From Piscinibacter gummiphilus (GTDB lineage Bacteria; Pseudomonadota; Gammaproteobacteria; Burkholderiales; Burkholderiaceae_C), in NCBI RefSeq assembly GCF_002116905.1, contig NZ_CP015118.1, positions 3,472,001-3,536,000 on the forward strand: a stretch of 64,000 nt of DNA, given 5' to 3'. The number at the start of each line of letters is the position of its first letter. Within the stretch, counting starts at the first letter, position 1. The notes beneath the pieces are model-generated. The model was not told where the DNA came from, did not search any database, and saw only the letters and a program-made list of their open reading frames with translations. Made by a program: the position numbers and the translations under genes. Shown here piece by piece: positions 41,187 to 51,208 of the stretch.

Positions 41187-42419
41187 ATGGCAGTGTCAGC
41201 CACAGGGGCGGATGGCGAAGCGGAGGCCTGGCAGGCCACGCGATCGCAGACCAACATCGCCACGCAGATCGCGGGCGACGAGAACGACTACCTGGCGAGC
41301 CAGGCCGATGTGGGGAACATCGGGCGGCACGTCGGCGGGGACCAGCACGAGTTGTTCGTCTCCTGCGCCCCGGCGGAAGCGCTGCAGCAGCAGTTGGACC
41401 ACCTGCGGCCCGACTACATCGCGCTGCACGACCTCGGCACCACGTCCACACGCAAGCTGCTCGCGAGCGTCGCCGCGGCCAGCCAGCGTTCGCTGCAGAA
41501 GCTCGTGATCCGCCGCCAGGGCTACGGGACGCCGCTCGCCGCGCTCGAGTTCCTCGACCTGCCGACGGGCGACGGTTCGTCGCTGCGCCTCTACACCACC
41601 GAGACCGACGCCGACACCCACACGCGCCAGGACATCGCCCGCGTGCTGCTCGCGTACAGCCGGCTGGGCGTGCTGATGGTGGGCGACCTGCCGGCCCACC
41701 TGCTGAAGTCGTCGCTCGAGCCGCTGCACGAGGCCATGGTGGTGGGCCCTTGGATCAACCGCAACGTGCTGCTGCTGCCCCTCGCGTCGTCGGCCACGCT
41801 GGCCCACGAAGGCATGTCGCTCGGACGCGGCACCGGCGTGCAGGTGCGCACCACGCCGCAGGTGACCCGCCCGGCCGACGCCTGGTCGTTCGTCAGCGGC
41901 ACCTGGAACAAGCTGCGTGAGCAGTGGCGCCCGGCCGCGCCGCCCCCGCCCGCGCCGGCCCCGACGCCCATCGCCGCCGCACCGGCGCCGATGACCCCCA
42001 TGCCGGCCGTGCGCCCGGCCGCCCAGGCGCCCGGCACCTCGCCGGCCGTCGAGTCCACGCTCGGCCGCTACGTGCGCCTGCTGGCCGACCTGCCCGGGGT
42101 CGTCAGCTGCTGCGTCTTCGACGTGCAGAACGCCCGTCCCCTGGTGCACGCCGGCGCGCGCCCGGGCCCGGAGGAACTCGCGGCCAACGGCAGCGCGATG
42201 CTCGCCGCCCTCGGCACGGCCAGCCGCACGCTGGGCCTCGGCCATGCGCTGCCGGAAGCGGCCGTCACGCTCGGTGCGCACCACCTCGTGCTGCGCGGGG
42301 TGCCCAAGCACCCGGGCGTGGCCCTGCACGCCGTGCTCGACAAGACCCACGCGAACCTGACCCTGGCACGCCTGCAGATCGGCAGAATGGACAGCCTGTT
42401 CGACGAACCCACCAGCTGA
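41187..42419 (+). CDS. Uncharacterised two-domain protein, copy B
   Basis: 410 residues, no signal or TM segment; divergent paralogue of the 34199-35443 product. N-terminal domain: LFVSCAPAEALQQQLDHL, LQKLVIRRQGYGTPLAALEF, LRLYTTETDADTHTRQDIAR, LGVLMVGDLPAHL, NRNVLLLPLASSA and VRTTPQVTRPADAWSF. A Pro/Ala-rich linker (residues about 250-288) follows, then the C-terminal roadblock-like domain (LPGVVSCCVFDVQNARPLVH; LHAVLDKTHANLTLARLQI). Its stop overlaps the next gene's ATG (TGATG), so the two are translationally coupled. It lies divergently from nadB. Not assigned to any function. Confidence 0.7.
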   Translation: MAVSATGADGEAEAWQATRSQTNIATQIAGDENDYLASQADVGNIGRHVGGDQHELFVSCAPAEALQQQLDHLRPDYIALHDLGTTSTRKLLASVAAASQRSLQKLVIRRQGYGTPLAALEFLDLPTGDGSSLRLYTTETDADTHTRQDIARVLLAYSRLGVLMVGDLPAHLLKSSLEPLHEAMVVGPWINRNVLLLPLASSATLAHEGMSLGRGTGVQVRTTPQVTRPADAWSFVSGTWNKLREQWRPAAPPPPAPAPTPIAAAPAPMTPMPAVRPAAQAPGTSPAVESTLGRYVRLLADLPGVVSCCVFDVQNARPLVHAGARPGPEELAANGSAMLAALGTASRTLGLGHALPEAAVTLGAHHLVLRGVPKHPGVALHAVLDKTHANLTLARLQIGRMDSLFDEPTS

Positions 42420-43069
42420 TGTCCCGACTCGCCTCCCAGAAGCAGCGCCTGTACGGCGCGGGCCGCGCCCTCGTGCTGTCCCTGGGCCGGCCGGCCGACT
42501 GGGAGCTCGTGGCGGCGGTCTGGCAAGGCGTGCAGCTCGACCTGGACCTGCCCGCGCCGGCCATCGCCGTGTCGGGCACCGATGCATACCAGCTGTGGTT
42601 CTTCCTGGCCTCGCCGGTGTCCGAGGCCGACGGCCTGGCGTTCCTCGACGCCCTGCGCCAGCGCTACTGGGCCGACGTGAAGCCGGCGCGTGTCTCGGCC
42701 TTCGCGGGCGATGCGCTGCCGGTGGTGCCGGCCGTGGTGGATGCCGAGGGCAACTGGTCGGCCTTCGTGGCCCGCGACCTCGCCCCGGTGTTCGCCGACA
42801 CGCCGTGGCTCGACATCCCGCCCAACGAGGACGGGCAGGCCGACCTGCTCCAGGGGCTCGCGGCCATCACGCCGGAGGCCTGGTCGGAAGCCTGGGCGAC
42901 GCTGTCGCCGGTGGAGGTGCCCGCCCCCGCCACGGCGCCCGCGGGCACGGCAGCGCCCGCCGGCACGACCACGGACCCGAGGGAATTCCTGCTGCGGGTG
43001 ATGAACGATCCCGCGGCGCCCCTCGCGCTGCGCATCGAGGCGGCGAAGGCGCTGTTGCCGGCGCGCTGA
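42419..43069 (+). CDS. Uncharacterised 216-residue protein coupled to copy B
   Basis: I do not recognise this protein. It is translationally coupled to copy B through a TGATG overlap. Seen: basic start (SRLASQKQRLYGAGRALVLS), a core with SGTDAYQLWFFLASPVSEAD and NWSAFVARDLAPVF, which recalls the hydrophobic core of primase-polymerase folds only loosely, a Pro/Ala linker, and a C-terminal block DPREFLLRVMNDPAAP, LRIEAAKALLP that resembles a motif common in proteins annotated as small terminase. I give it no function. No phage genes are near. Confidence 0.7.
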   Translation: MSRLASQKQRLYGAGRALVLSLGRPADWELVAAVWQGVQLDLDLPAPAIAVSGTDAYQLWFFLASPVSEADGLAFLDALRQRYWADVKPARVSAFAGDALPVVPAVVDAEGNWSAFVARDLAPVFADTPWLDIPPNEDGQADLLQGLAAITPEAWSEAWATLSPVEVPAPATAPAGTAAPAGTTTDPREFLLRVMNDPAAPLALRIEAAKALLPAR

Positions 43070-43090
43070 GCGCGCCGGCGGATCCCCCGG

Positions 43091-44950
43091 TCAGTCGTCC
43101 AGCTGCGACAGGTCGCGCACGGCGCCCTTGTCGGCCGACATCACGAGCTTGGCATAGGCCTTCAGCGCGGCCGACACCTTACGCGGACGCGCCTTGGCCG
43201 GCTTCCAGCCCTTGGCGTCCTGCTCGGCGCGGCGGCGCGCCAGTTCCTCGTCGGACAGCAGCACGTCGATCGTGCGGTTCGGGATGTCGATGCGGATGCG
43301 GTCGCCGTCGCGCACGAGGCCGATCGCGCCGCCCGCCGCCGCTTCCGGCGAGCAGTGGCCGATGGACAGGCCCGAGGTGCCGCCCGAGAAGCGGCCGTCC
43401 GTCAGCAGCGCGCACGCCTTGCCCAGGCCCTGCGACTTGATGTAGCTGGTGGGGTACAGCATCTCCTGCATGCCGGGGCCGCCCTTCGGGCCTTCGTAGC
43501 GCACGATCACCACGTCACCCGCCTTGACCTTGCCGGCGAGGATGTTCTCGACGGCTTCGTCCTGCGACTCCGTCACGTGGGCCGAGCCTTCGAACACGAG
43601 GATGCTCTCGTCGACGCCGGCGGTCTTCACGACGCAGCCGTCGAGCGCGATGTTGCCGCGGAGCACGGCCAGACCGCCTTCCTTCGAGAACGCGTGTTCG
43701 TTCGAGCGGATGCAGCCTTCGGCACGGTCGGTGTCGAGGCTGGGCCAGCGGGTGTTCTGGCTGAACGCCACCTGCGTCGGGATGCCCGCGGGGCCGGCCA
43801 TGTAGAACTTGCGCACCGCCTCGTCCTGCGTGCGGACGATGTCCCACTGGTCGAGCGCCTCGCCCAGGGTCTTCGCGTGCACGGTGGGCACGTCGGTGTG
43901 CAGCTTGCCCGCGCGGTCCAGCTCGCCCAGGATGGCCATGATGCCGCCGGCGCGGTGCACGTCTTCGATGTGGTACTTGTTCGTGTTGGGCGCCACCTTG
44001 CACAGCTGCGGAACGACGCGCGACAGGCGGTCGATGTCGGACATCGTGAAGTCGATGCCGGCCTCGCTGGCGATGGCCAGCAGGTGCAGGATGGTGTTGG
44101 TGGAGCCGCCCATCGCGATGTCGAGCGTCATCGCGTTCTCGAACGCCTTGAAGCCCACCGAACGTGGCAGGATCGTGTCGTCCTCCTGCTCGTAGTACTG
44201 GCGGGCCAGTTCGACGATGCGGCGGCCGGCGCGCTTGAACAGCTGCTCGCGGTCGGCGTGGGTGGCCACCACCGTGCCGTTGCCCGGCAGCGAGAGGCCC
44301 AGCGCCTCGGTCAGGCAGTTCATCGAGTTGGCCGTGAACATGCCCGAGCACGAGCCGCACGTCGGGCAGGCCGAACGCTCCACCTCGGCCACGTCGGCGT
44401 CGGAGTAGGACTTGTCGGCGGCGATCACCATCGCGTCCACGAGGTCGAGTTTCTTGAACTCGATCTGCTTCGTGACGGGGTTCGCAAGGCGCGTCTTGCC
44501 GGCTTCCATCGGGCCGCCGGACACGAACACGACGGGGATGTTCAGCCGCATGGCGGCCATCAGCATGCCGGGGGTGATCTTGTCGCAGTTGGAGATGCAC
44601 ACCATGGCGTCGGCGCAGTGCGCGTTGACCATGTACTCGACCGAGTCCGCGATGATGTCGCGGCTGGGCAGCGAGTACAGCATGCCGTCGTGGCCCATCG
44701 CGATGCCATCGTCCACGGCGATCGTGTTGAATTCCTTGGCGACACCGCCCGCCGCCTCGATCTCGCGCGCGACCAACTGGCCCAGGTCCTTCAGGTGCAC
44801 GTGGCCGGGCACGAACTGGGTGAAGGAGTTGACGACCGCGATGATGGGCTTCGAGAAATCTTCGTCCTTCATGCCCGTGGCGCGCCACAGGGAACGGGCA
44901 CCCGCCATGTTGCGGCCGGCGGTGGAGGTCTTGGAACGGTAAACGGGCAT
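43091..44950 (-). CDS. ilvD: Dihydroxy-acid dehydratase
   Basis: Fe-S enzyme of valine, leucine and isoleucine synthesis. 619 residues, as in E. coli. Cluster-region Cys are in CISNCDKITPGMLMAAMRL and ACPTCGSCSGMFTANSMNCL. Substrate and metal blocks include NTIAVDDGIAMGHDGMLYSL, MGGSTNTILHLLAIASEAG and KGGPGMQEMLYPTSYI, with GRFSGGTSGLSIGHCSPEA near the C terminus. A candidate -10 box GATAAT lies 41-46 bases upstream of the ATG. The palindromic element at 45015-45088 lies between it and clpB. Confidence 0.96.
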   Translation of the reverse strand: MPVYRSKTSTAGRNMAGARSLWRATGMKDEDFSKPIIAVVNSFTQFVPGHVHLKDLGQLVAREIEAAGGVAKEFNTIAVDDGIAMGHDGMLYSLPSRDIIADSVEYMVNAHCADAMVCISNCDKITPGMLMAAMRLNIPVVFVSGGPMEAGKTRLANPVTKQIEFKKLDLVDAMVIAADKSYSDADVAEVERSACPTCGSCSGMFTANSMNCLTEALGLSLPGNGTVVATHADREQLFKRAGRRIVELARQYYEQEDDTILPRSVGFKAFENAMTLDIAMGGSTNTILHLLAIASEAGIDFTMSDIDRLSRVVPQLCKVAPNTNKYHIEDVHRAGGIMAILGELDRAGKLHTDVPTVHAKTLGEALDQWDIVRTQDEAVRKFYMAGPAGIPTQVAFSQNTRWPSLDTDRAEGCIRSNEHAFSKEGGLAVLRGNIALDGCVVKTAGVDESILVFEGSAHVTESQDEAVENILAGKVKAGDVVIVRYEGPKGGPGMQEMLYPTSYIKSQGLGKACALLTDGRFSGGTSGLSIGHCSPEAAAGGAIGLVRDGDRIRIDIPNRTIDVLLSDEELARRRAEQDAKGWKPAKARPRKVSAALKAYAKLVMSADKGAVRDLSQLDD

Positions 44951-45014
44951 CGTGAGGGCTCGGGATGAGGCGTTGCGGACGTAACTAGTGATTATCGCCG
45001 CAATGCCAAAAAGG

Positions 45015-45088
45015 CGTCATCCCGGCGGATGCCGGGACCCCGGGCTCCTCAACGAAGGCACGGGGTCCCGGCCTGCGCCGGGATGACG
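45015..45088. repeat. REP-like palindromic element, copy 2
   Basis: 28-base arms: CGTCATCCCGGCG-GAT-GCCGGGACCCCG at 45015-45042 and its near-perfect complement at 45061-45088, differing at two central positions; the loop is 18 bases. It shares the outer TCATCCCGGC arm with copy 1 at 5282. It lies 28 bases past the clpB stop and probably acts as its 3'-end structure. Confidence 0.75.
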
Positions 45089-45116
45089 GGGGTGGCGGGG
45101 CGCCGAGCGGCTCGCG

Positions 45117-47711
<2,595 letters not shown>

Positions 47712-47734
47712 GTGAGCAAATCCTCCGATTGCTC

Positions 47735-47765
47735 ATCATGTGAGGAGACTGCCCCGGTTTTCAAG
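47735..47765 (-). promoter_or_regulatory. Candidate heat-shock (sigma-32) promoter of clpB
   Basis: On the minus strand CTTGAA (47765-47760) is followed after 14 bases by CCTCACATGAT (47745-47735), close to the sigma-32 pattern CTTGAA / CCCCATnTA. It overlaps the stop codon of the upstream gene. The -10 match is imperfect. Confidence 0.45.
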
Positions 47766-48258
47766 CGGACGGCGCAAGCATCCCTGATGTCTTCTCCAGG
47801 AACCGCTGCGCCCGCTCGGGGCCGGCATGGGTCTCGACCGCCCGCGCCGCCATCTCGCACCAGGCGACCAGCGCCTCGCGGGTCTGCACCTCGGTGGCCA
47901 GGGCCCGCAGGTCCTGGTCACGGCCGCCGAGCATCAGGGTGGCGAGGTCGATCGCGTACATCTTGGCCGCGGCCAGCGACGGCTGCGGGGCGGCCGGCTT
48001 CGGCGCCGGAGGGGGCGGCGGCGGTGGAACGGGCGCCGCGATCACCGTGGGCCAGACGATCAGGCCCTGGCGGTGCAGGTCGGCGATGGCCTCCTGGTCG
48101 AGGCCCAGCCCCTGGGCCAGCGCTGTCAACTCATGGCCGCTGCGCCGGCCGTCCACCGTGATCAGCAGCGCCCGGCGCGCCCGATCGAGCCGGTGGTCCC
48201 GGGCGTCCAGCCATTCACGGGCGAGCGGGGTCTTGCGGGGTGACAGGTGACGGTCCAT
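47761..48258 (-). CDS. Hypothetical protein with proline-rich linker
   Basis: 165 residues, not recognised. N-terminal region RARRALLITVDGRRSGHELT, LAQGLGLDQEAIADLHRQGL looks like a small winged-helix or helical domain ending in IVWPT; then PVPPPPPPPAPKPAAPQ; then a helical C-terminal part (AIDLATLMLGGRDQDLRALA; CEMAARAVETHAGPERAQRF). No signal peptide. It ends 49 bases before clpB and its stop overlaps the clpB promoter candidate. Codon use resembles the neighbours, so it is probably real. Confidence 0.6.
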   Translation of the reverse strand: MDRHLSPRKTPLAREWLDARDHRLDRARRALLITVDGRRSGHELTALAQGLGLDQEAIADLHRQGLIVWPTVIAAPVPPPPPPPAPKPAAPQPSLAAAKMYAIDLATLMLGGRDQDLRALATEVQTREALVAWCEMAARAVETHAGPERAQRFLEKTSGMLAPSA

Positions 48259-48336
48259 CGGGCGGTGTCGTCTTCATCCGGAAGCCGCCGAGTGTGAACA
48301 TCCCGTGTGACCGTCCCATGACCCGAACGGCTCCCG

Positions 48337-48735
48337 TCACACGGTCGTGAACCAGTTCCGTGCGAGGGCGGCCCCAGCGGCCGCGCACACCAGCGCGCCG
48401 GCCACGTGGGCCAGGGTGTGGACCAGCGCCGCGCCGTAGGCGCCGCGCTGCAGCAGCACGAGCGACTCGCCCGAGAATGCCGAGAAGGTGGTCAGACCTC
48501 CGAGGAAGCCGGTGACCAGCAGCAGCTTCAGCAGGTCGTTGGGGGCCCGGTCGAACGCGACGAGGGCGAAGCCGATCAGCAGGCCGCCCACGCAGTTGAC
48601 GAGCAGCGTGCCCACCGGCAGCGACGAGCCCGACCGGTTGAACCACACCCCGGCCTGCCAACGCGCCAGCGCCCCGGCCGACGCACCCGCGGACACCGCG
48701 AGCACCTGCCACCACGAGAAGACCTGTCCGTTCAT
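48337..48735 (-). CDS. crcB: Fluoride efflux channel CrcB/FluC
   Basis: 132-residue inner-membrane fluoride exporter that works as a dual-topology dimer. Four hydrophobic segments; conserved blocks GASAGALARWQAG, GTLLVNCVGGLLIGF (the conserved Asn) and GFLGGLTTFSAFSGES with the TTFS motif that lines the pore. Its ATG overlaps the moaE stop by 4 bases. No fluoride riboswitch is seen because the gene is internal to a coupled run. Confidence 0.94.
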   Translation of the reverse strand: MNGQVFSWWQVLAVSAGASAGALARWQAGVWFNRSGSSLPVGTLLVNCVGGLLIGFALVAFDRAPNDLLKLLLVTGFLGGLTTFSAFSGESLVLLQRGAYGAALVHTLAHVAGALVCAAAGAALARNWFTTV

Positions 48736-49208
48736 GCGTTCCTTCCCTCGATGCCCCAGCGGGCGAGCGCCTCGTCGTCCTGCACCCGGGCGTCGACCCA
48801 GTGCGCGCCTTCCGCGGTGTGTTCCTTTTTCCAGAACGGGGCCTGGGTCTTCAGGTAGTCCATCAGGAATTCGCAGGCCTGGAAGGCCTGGCCACGGTGG
48901 GCCGACGTGACGGCCACCAGCACGATCTGGGCCCGCGCATCGAGCACGCCCACGCGGTGGATGACCCGGGCGCCGCGAATGTCGAAACGCTCGAAGGCGG
49001 CGTCGACCATGGCCTCGATGGCCTTCTCCGTCATGCCGGGGTAGTATTCCAGCTCCATCCGCACCACGTCGTGCCCGTGGGAGGTGTCGCGCACCGTGCC
49101 CACGAAACTCACCACGGCCCCGGTGCCGCCGTCGCCCTCGCGCAGCGCGGCCACCTCGGCGCCAAGGTCGAAGTCGGCTTCCTGCACGGACACCCTCGGC
49201 GCGGCCAT
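48732..49208 (-). CDS. moaE: Molybdopterin synthase catalytic subunit
   Basis: Large subunit of molybdopterin synthase, which inserts two sulfurs into precursor Z with MoaD. 158 residues from ATG 49208. Conserved GAVVSFVGTVRD near residue 32, ELEYYPGMTEKAIE, HRVGVLDARAQIVLVAVTSA, HRGQAFQACEFLMDYLK and PFWKKE, with the catalytic Lys residues. It follows moaD after 5 bases and overlaps crcB by 4. Confidence 0.96.
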   Translation of the reverse strand: MAAPRVSVQEADFDLGAEVAALREGDGGTGAVVSFVGTVRDTSHGHDVVRMELEYYPGMTEKAIEAMVDAAFERFDIRGARVIHRVGVLDARAQIVLVAVTSAHRGQAFQACEFLMDYLKTQAPFWKKEHTAEGAHWVDARVQDDEALARWGIEGRNA

Positions 49209-49213
49209 GGCGT

Positions 49214-49465
49214 TCAGCCTCCGGTGACGGGCGGGAAGAAGGCCAGCTCGGCCCCCTCGGTCACCACCGTGCCCTCTGGGCACAGGGCCTGGTTCAGCGC
49301 GCAGCGCAGCGCCCTGCCCTCGGCCAGCGCCTGGGCGTGGGCGGCGTCGCGCGCCTGCAGCAGGCGGCGCACGTCGGCGATGGTGGCGCCGTCGGGCACC
49401 TCCAGCGGGCCGCCGGCGCCCAGCGCCTCGCGCAACGACGCGAAGAACTTCAGCGTGACCTTCAT
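49214..49465 (-). CDS. moaD: Molybdopterin synthase sulfur carrier subunit
   Basis: 83-residue ubiquitin-like protein ending in Gly-Gly (AFFPPVTGG), where the C-terminal thiocarboxylate forms. N terminus KVTLKFFASLREALG, central IADVRRLLQARDA, and RCALNQALCPEGTVV fit MoaD. Its ATG overlaps the moeA stop by 4 bases. It works with MoaE, which follows after 5 bases. No moaA or moaC is in the window. Confidence 0.95.
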   Translation of the reverse strand: MKVTLKFFASLREALGAGGPLEVPDGATIADVRRLLQARDAAHAQALAEGRALRCALNQALCPEGTVVTEGAELAFFPPVTGG

Positions 49466-50706
49466 GCGAACCACTCCGAGAACGGCACGTAGCGCACGAG
49501 GTCGCCGCGCTGGATCGCGGTGCCGATCGGGTTGTCGACCAGGCCGTCGCCCCAGACGGCCGACGTCAGCACGCCCGAGCCCTGGTTCGTGAAGCGGTCG
49601 AGGCCGCCGTCGGCGTTGCGGCGCACGCGCAGGAACTCGCGGCGGCGGTCGGCGGGCCAGTCGAAGTCGGCGCGCAGCATCAGCGGGGCCGGCAGTTCGC
49701 TGCTCGCGCCCTGCAGGCGGCGCAGCACGGTGCGTCCGGCCAGCAGGAACGTGATGAAGCTCGACACCGGATTCCCCGGCAGGCCGAGGAACCAGGCCTG
49801 GCCGCCATCGTCGCGCCGCACGCGGCCGAAGGCCAGCGGCTTGCCCGGCTTCATCGCCATCTGCCACAGGTCGAGCGTGCCCTCGGCCAGCACCGCGGGC
49901 CGCAGGTGGTCTTCCTCGCCCACGGACACACCGCCGCTGGTCACGATCAGGTCGTGTCCTTCGGCGGCGCGGCGCAGCGCTTCCTGGGTGGCGTCGAGCC
50001 GGTCCGGCACGATGCCGAGGTCGGTGCACTCGGCCCCGGCGGCCTCGATCAGCGCACGCAGCGTGAAGCGGTTGGAGTTGTAGATGGCGCCGGGCTTGAG
50101 CGGCTCGCCGGGCATCGCCAGTTCGTCGCCGGTGGAGAACAGCGCCACCTTCGGGCGGCGCACCACGTCGAGCGTGGCCGCGCCCACCGAGGCCGCGAGC
50201 CCCAGCGCCTGAGGCGTGAGGCGGGTGCCGGCGGGCAGCACCACGCTGCCCAGGCGCACGTCCTCGCCGCGGCGGCGGATGGCGAGGCCCTCCGCCGGCA
50301 CGATGTTCACCCGCACCGCGCCGTCGAGCGCGTCGCACTGCTCCTGCATCACGACGGCATCGGCGCCCTCGGGCACCGGGGCGCCGGTGAAGATGCGTGC
50401 GGCGGTGCCGGGCTGGAGAGGCGCACCGACATGTCCGGCCGCCACGCGCTGGCTCACGGGCAGCACGGTGCCCGCGGCGGGCACGTCGGCCCGGCGCATC
50501 GCGTAGCCGTCCATCGCGCTGTTGTCGGCGGGCGGCACGTCCACGATCGACACCACGTCGTGGGCAAGCACGCGGCCCAGGGCCTCGAAGGTCGAGACGG
50601 TGGTGCTCTGGCAGCCCGGCAGCGGCGCGACCGCGGCGTTCAGCCGCGACAGCACCTCATCCAGAGAAAGGAGTGGCGGGCGGGAAGTCGGGGAAGGTGT
50701 ACTCAT
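49462..50706 (-). CDS. moeA: Molybdopterin molybdenumtransferase MoeA
   Basis: Inserts molybdate into adenylylated molybdopterin. 414 residues. Blocks: ADNSAMDGYAMRRADVP near residue 60, ARIFTGAPVPEGADAVVMQE near 105, RRRGEDVRLGSVVLPAG, ALFSTGDELAMPGEPLKPG, IYNSNRFTLRALI, VTSGGVSVGEEDHLRPAV and FLGLPGNPVSSF. It overlaps moaD by 4 bases. Its chosen ATG lies 50 bases inside mobB, with no clear ribosome site; the first family-conserved residues begin near codon 12, so the true start may be close by. Confidence 0.95.
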   Translation of the reverse strand: MSTPSPTSRPPLLSLDEVLSRLNAAVAPLPGCQSTTVSTFEALGRVLAHDVVSIVDVPPADNSAMDGYAMRRADVPAAGTVLPVSQRVAAGHVGAPLQPGTAARIFTGAPVPEGADAVVMQEQCDALDGAVRVNIVPAEGLAIRRRGEDVRLGSVVLPAGTRLTPQALGLAASVGAATLDVVRRPKVALFSTGDELAMPGEPLKPGAIYNSNRFTLRALIEAAGAECTDLGIVPDRLDATQEALRRAAEGHDLIVTSGGVSVGEEDHLRPAVLAEGTLDLWQMAMKPGKPLAFGRVRRDDGGQAWFLGLPGNPVSSFITFLLAGRTVLRRLQGASSELPAPLMLRADFDWPADRRREFLRVRRNADGGLDRFTNQGSGVLTSAVWGDGLVDNPIGTAIQRGDLVRYVPFSEWFA

Positions 50707-51208
50707 AACGGTTCGGATCGCTCAGCAGGAAGGCCGCCACCGCGTCGGCGTCGTCCACGTCCAGCAGCGGCAGCCCCGTGGGTTCGGGCAGGCCGGCGGG
50801 CGTGTCGGTGGCGACGGCCACGATGTACGGATCCACCGGATATTGCACCGGATGCCCGGTCTCCGCTCGCCACACCTCGATCTTCGGGAGGTCGGCGTGC
50901 TTGAAGCCCTCGACGAGCGCCCAGTCGCACCCGGACAGCTCGGCGAGCATCTGGTGCACGGAGGTGTCCGCCTGCACCTCGTACTCGCGCACGATGGCCA
51001 GGCGCCGGTCGGAGGCGATCACCACCTCGAAGGCGCCGGCCTTCCGGTGGCGCCACGAGTCCTTGCCCGGGTGGTCGATGTCGAAGTCGTGGTGCGCGTG
51101 CTTGACCACGGACACACGCTGCCCCGCGGCACGCAGGGCGGGAATCAGGCGCTCGAGCAGCGTCGTCTTGCCCGCCCCCGAGCGGCCGCAGAAGCCGATG
51201 ACCTTCAC
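50657..51208 (-). CDS. mobB: Molybdopterin-guanine dinucleotide biosynthesis adapter MobB
   Basis: GTP-binding adapter protein linked to the final MGD step. 183 residues. Walker A IGFCGRSGAGKTTLLERLIP at the N terminus, then VSVVKHAHHDFDIDHPGKDS and CDWALVEGFKHADLPKIEV. Conserved late block VDPYIVAVATD. It overlaps moeA by 50 bases and thrC by 4. The usual partner mobA is not here. Confidence 0.94.
   Translation of the reverse strand: MKVIGFCGRSGAGKTTLLERLIPALRAAGQRVSVVKHAHHDFDIDHPGKDSWRHRKAGAFEVVIASDRRLAIVREYEVQADTSVHQMLAELSGCDWALVEGFKHADLPKIEVWRAETGHPVQYPVDPYIVAVATDTPAGLPEPTGLPLLDVDDADAVAAFLLSDPNRYEYTFPDFPPATPFSG

Noticed and set aside
42419..43069. Prophage remnant suggested by the terminase-like C-terminal block
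   Set aside because: No other phage gene, integrase or attachment site nearby, and base composition matches the neighbours.
44951..45014. Leader-peptide attenuator for ilvD
   Set aside because: No small ORF rich in branched-chain amino acid codons and no alternative hairpins; only the REP-like element lies upstream.
48304..48343. 8-bp inverted repeat CGTGTGAC / GTCACACG near the crcB stop
   Set aside because: 24-base loop, no T-run, and it overlaps the coding end; too weak to call a terminator.
48736..48800. Fluoride riboswitch upstream of crcB
   Set aside because: The region is moaE coding sequence coupled to crcB; no riboswitch-like fold or leader is present.
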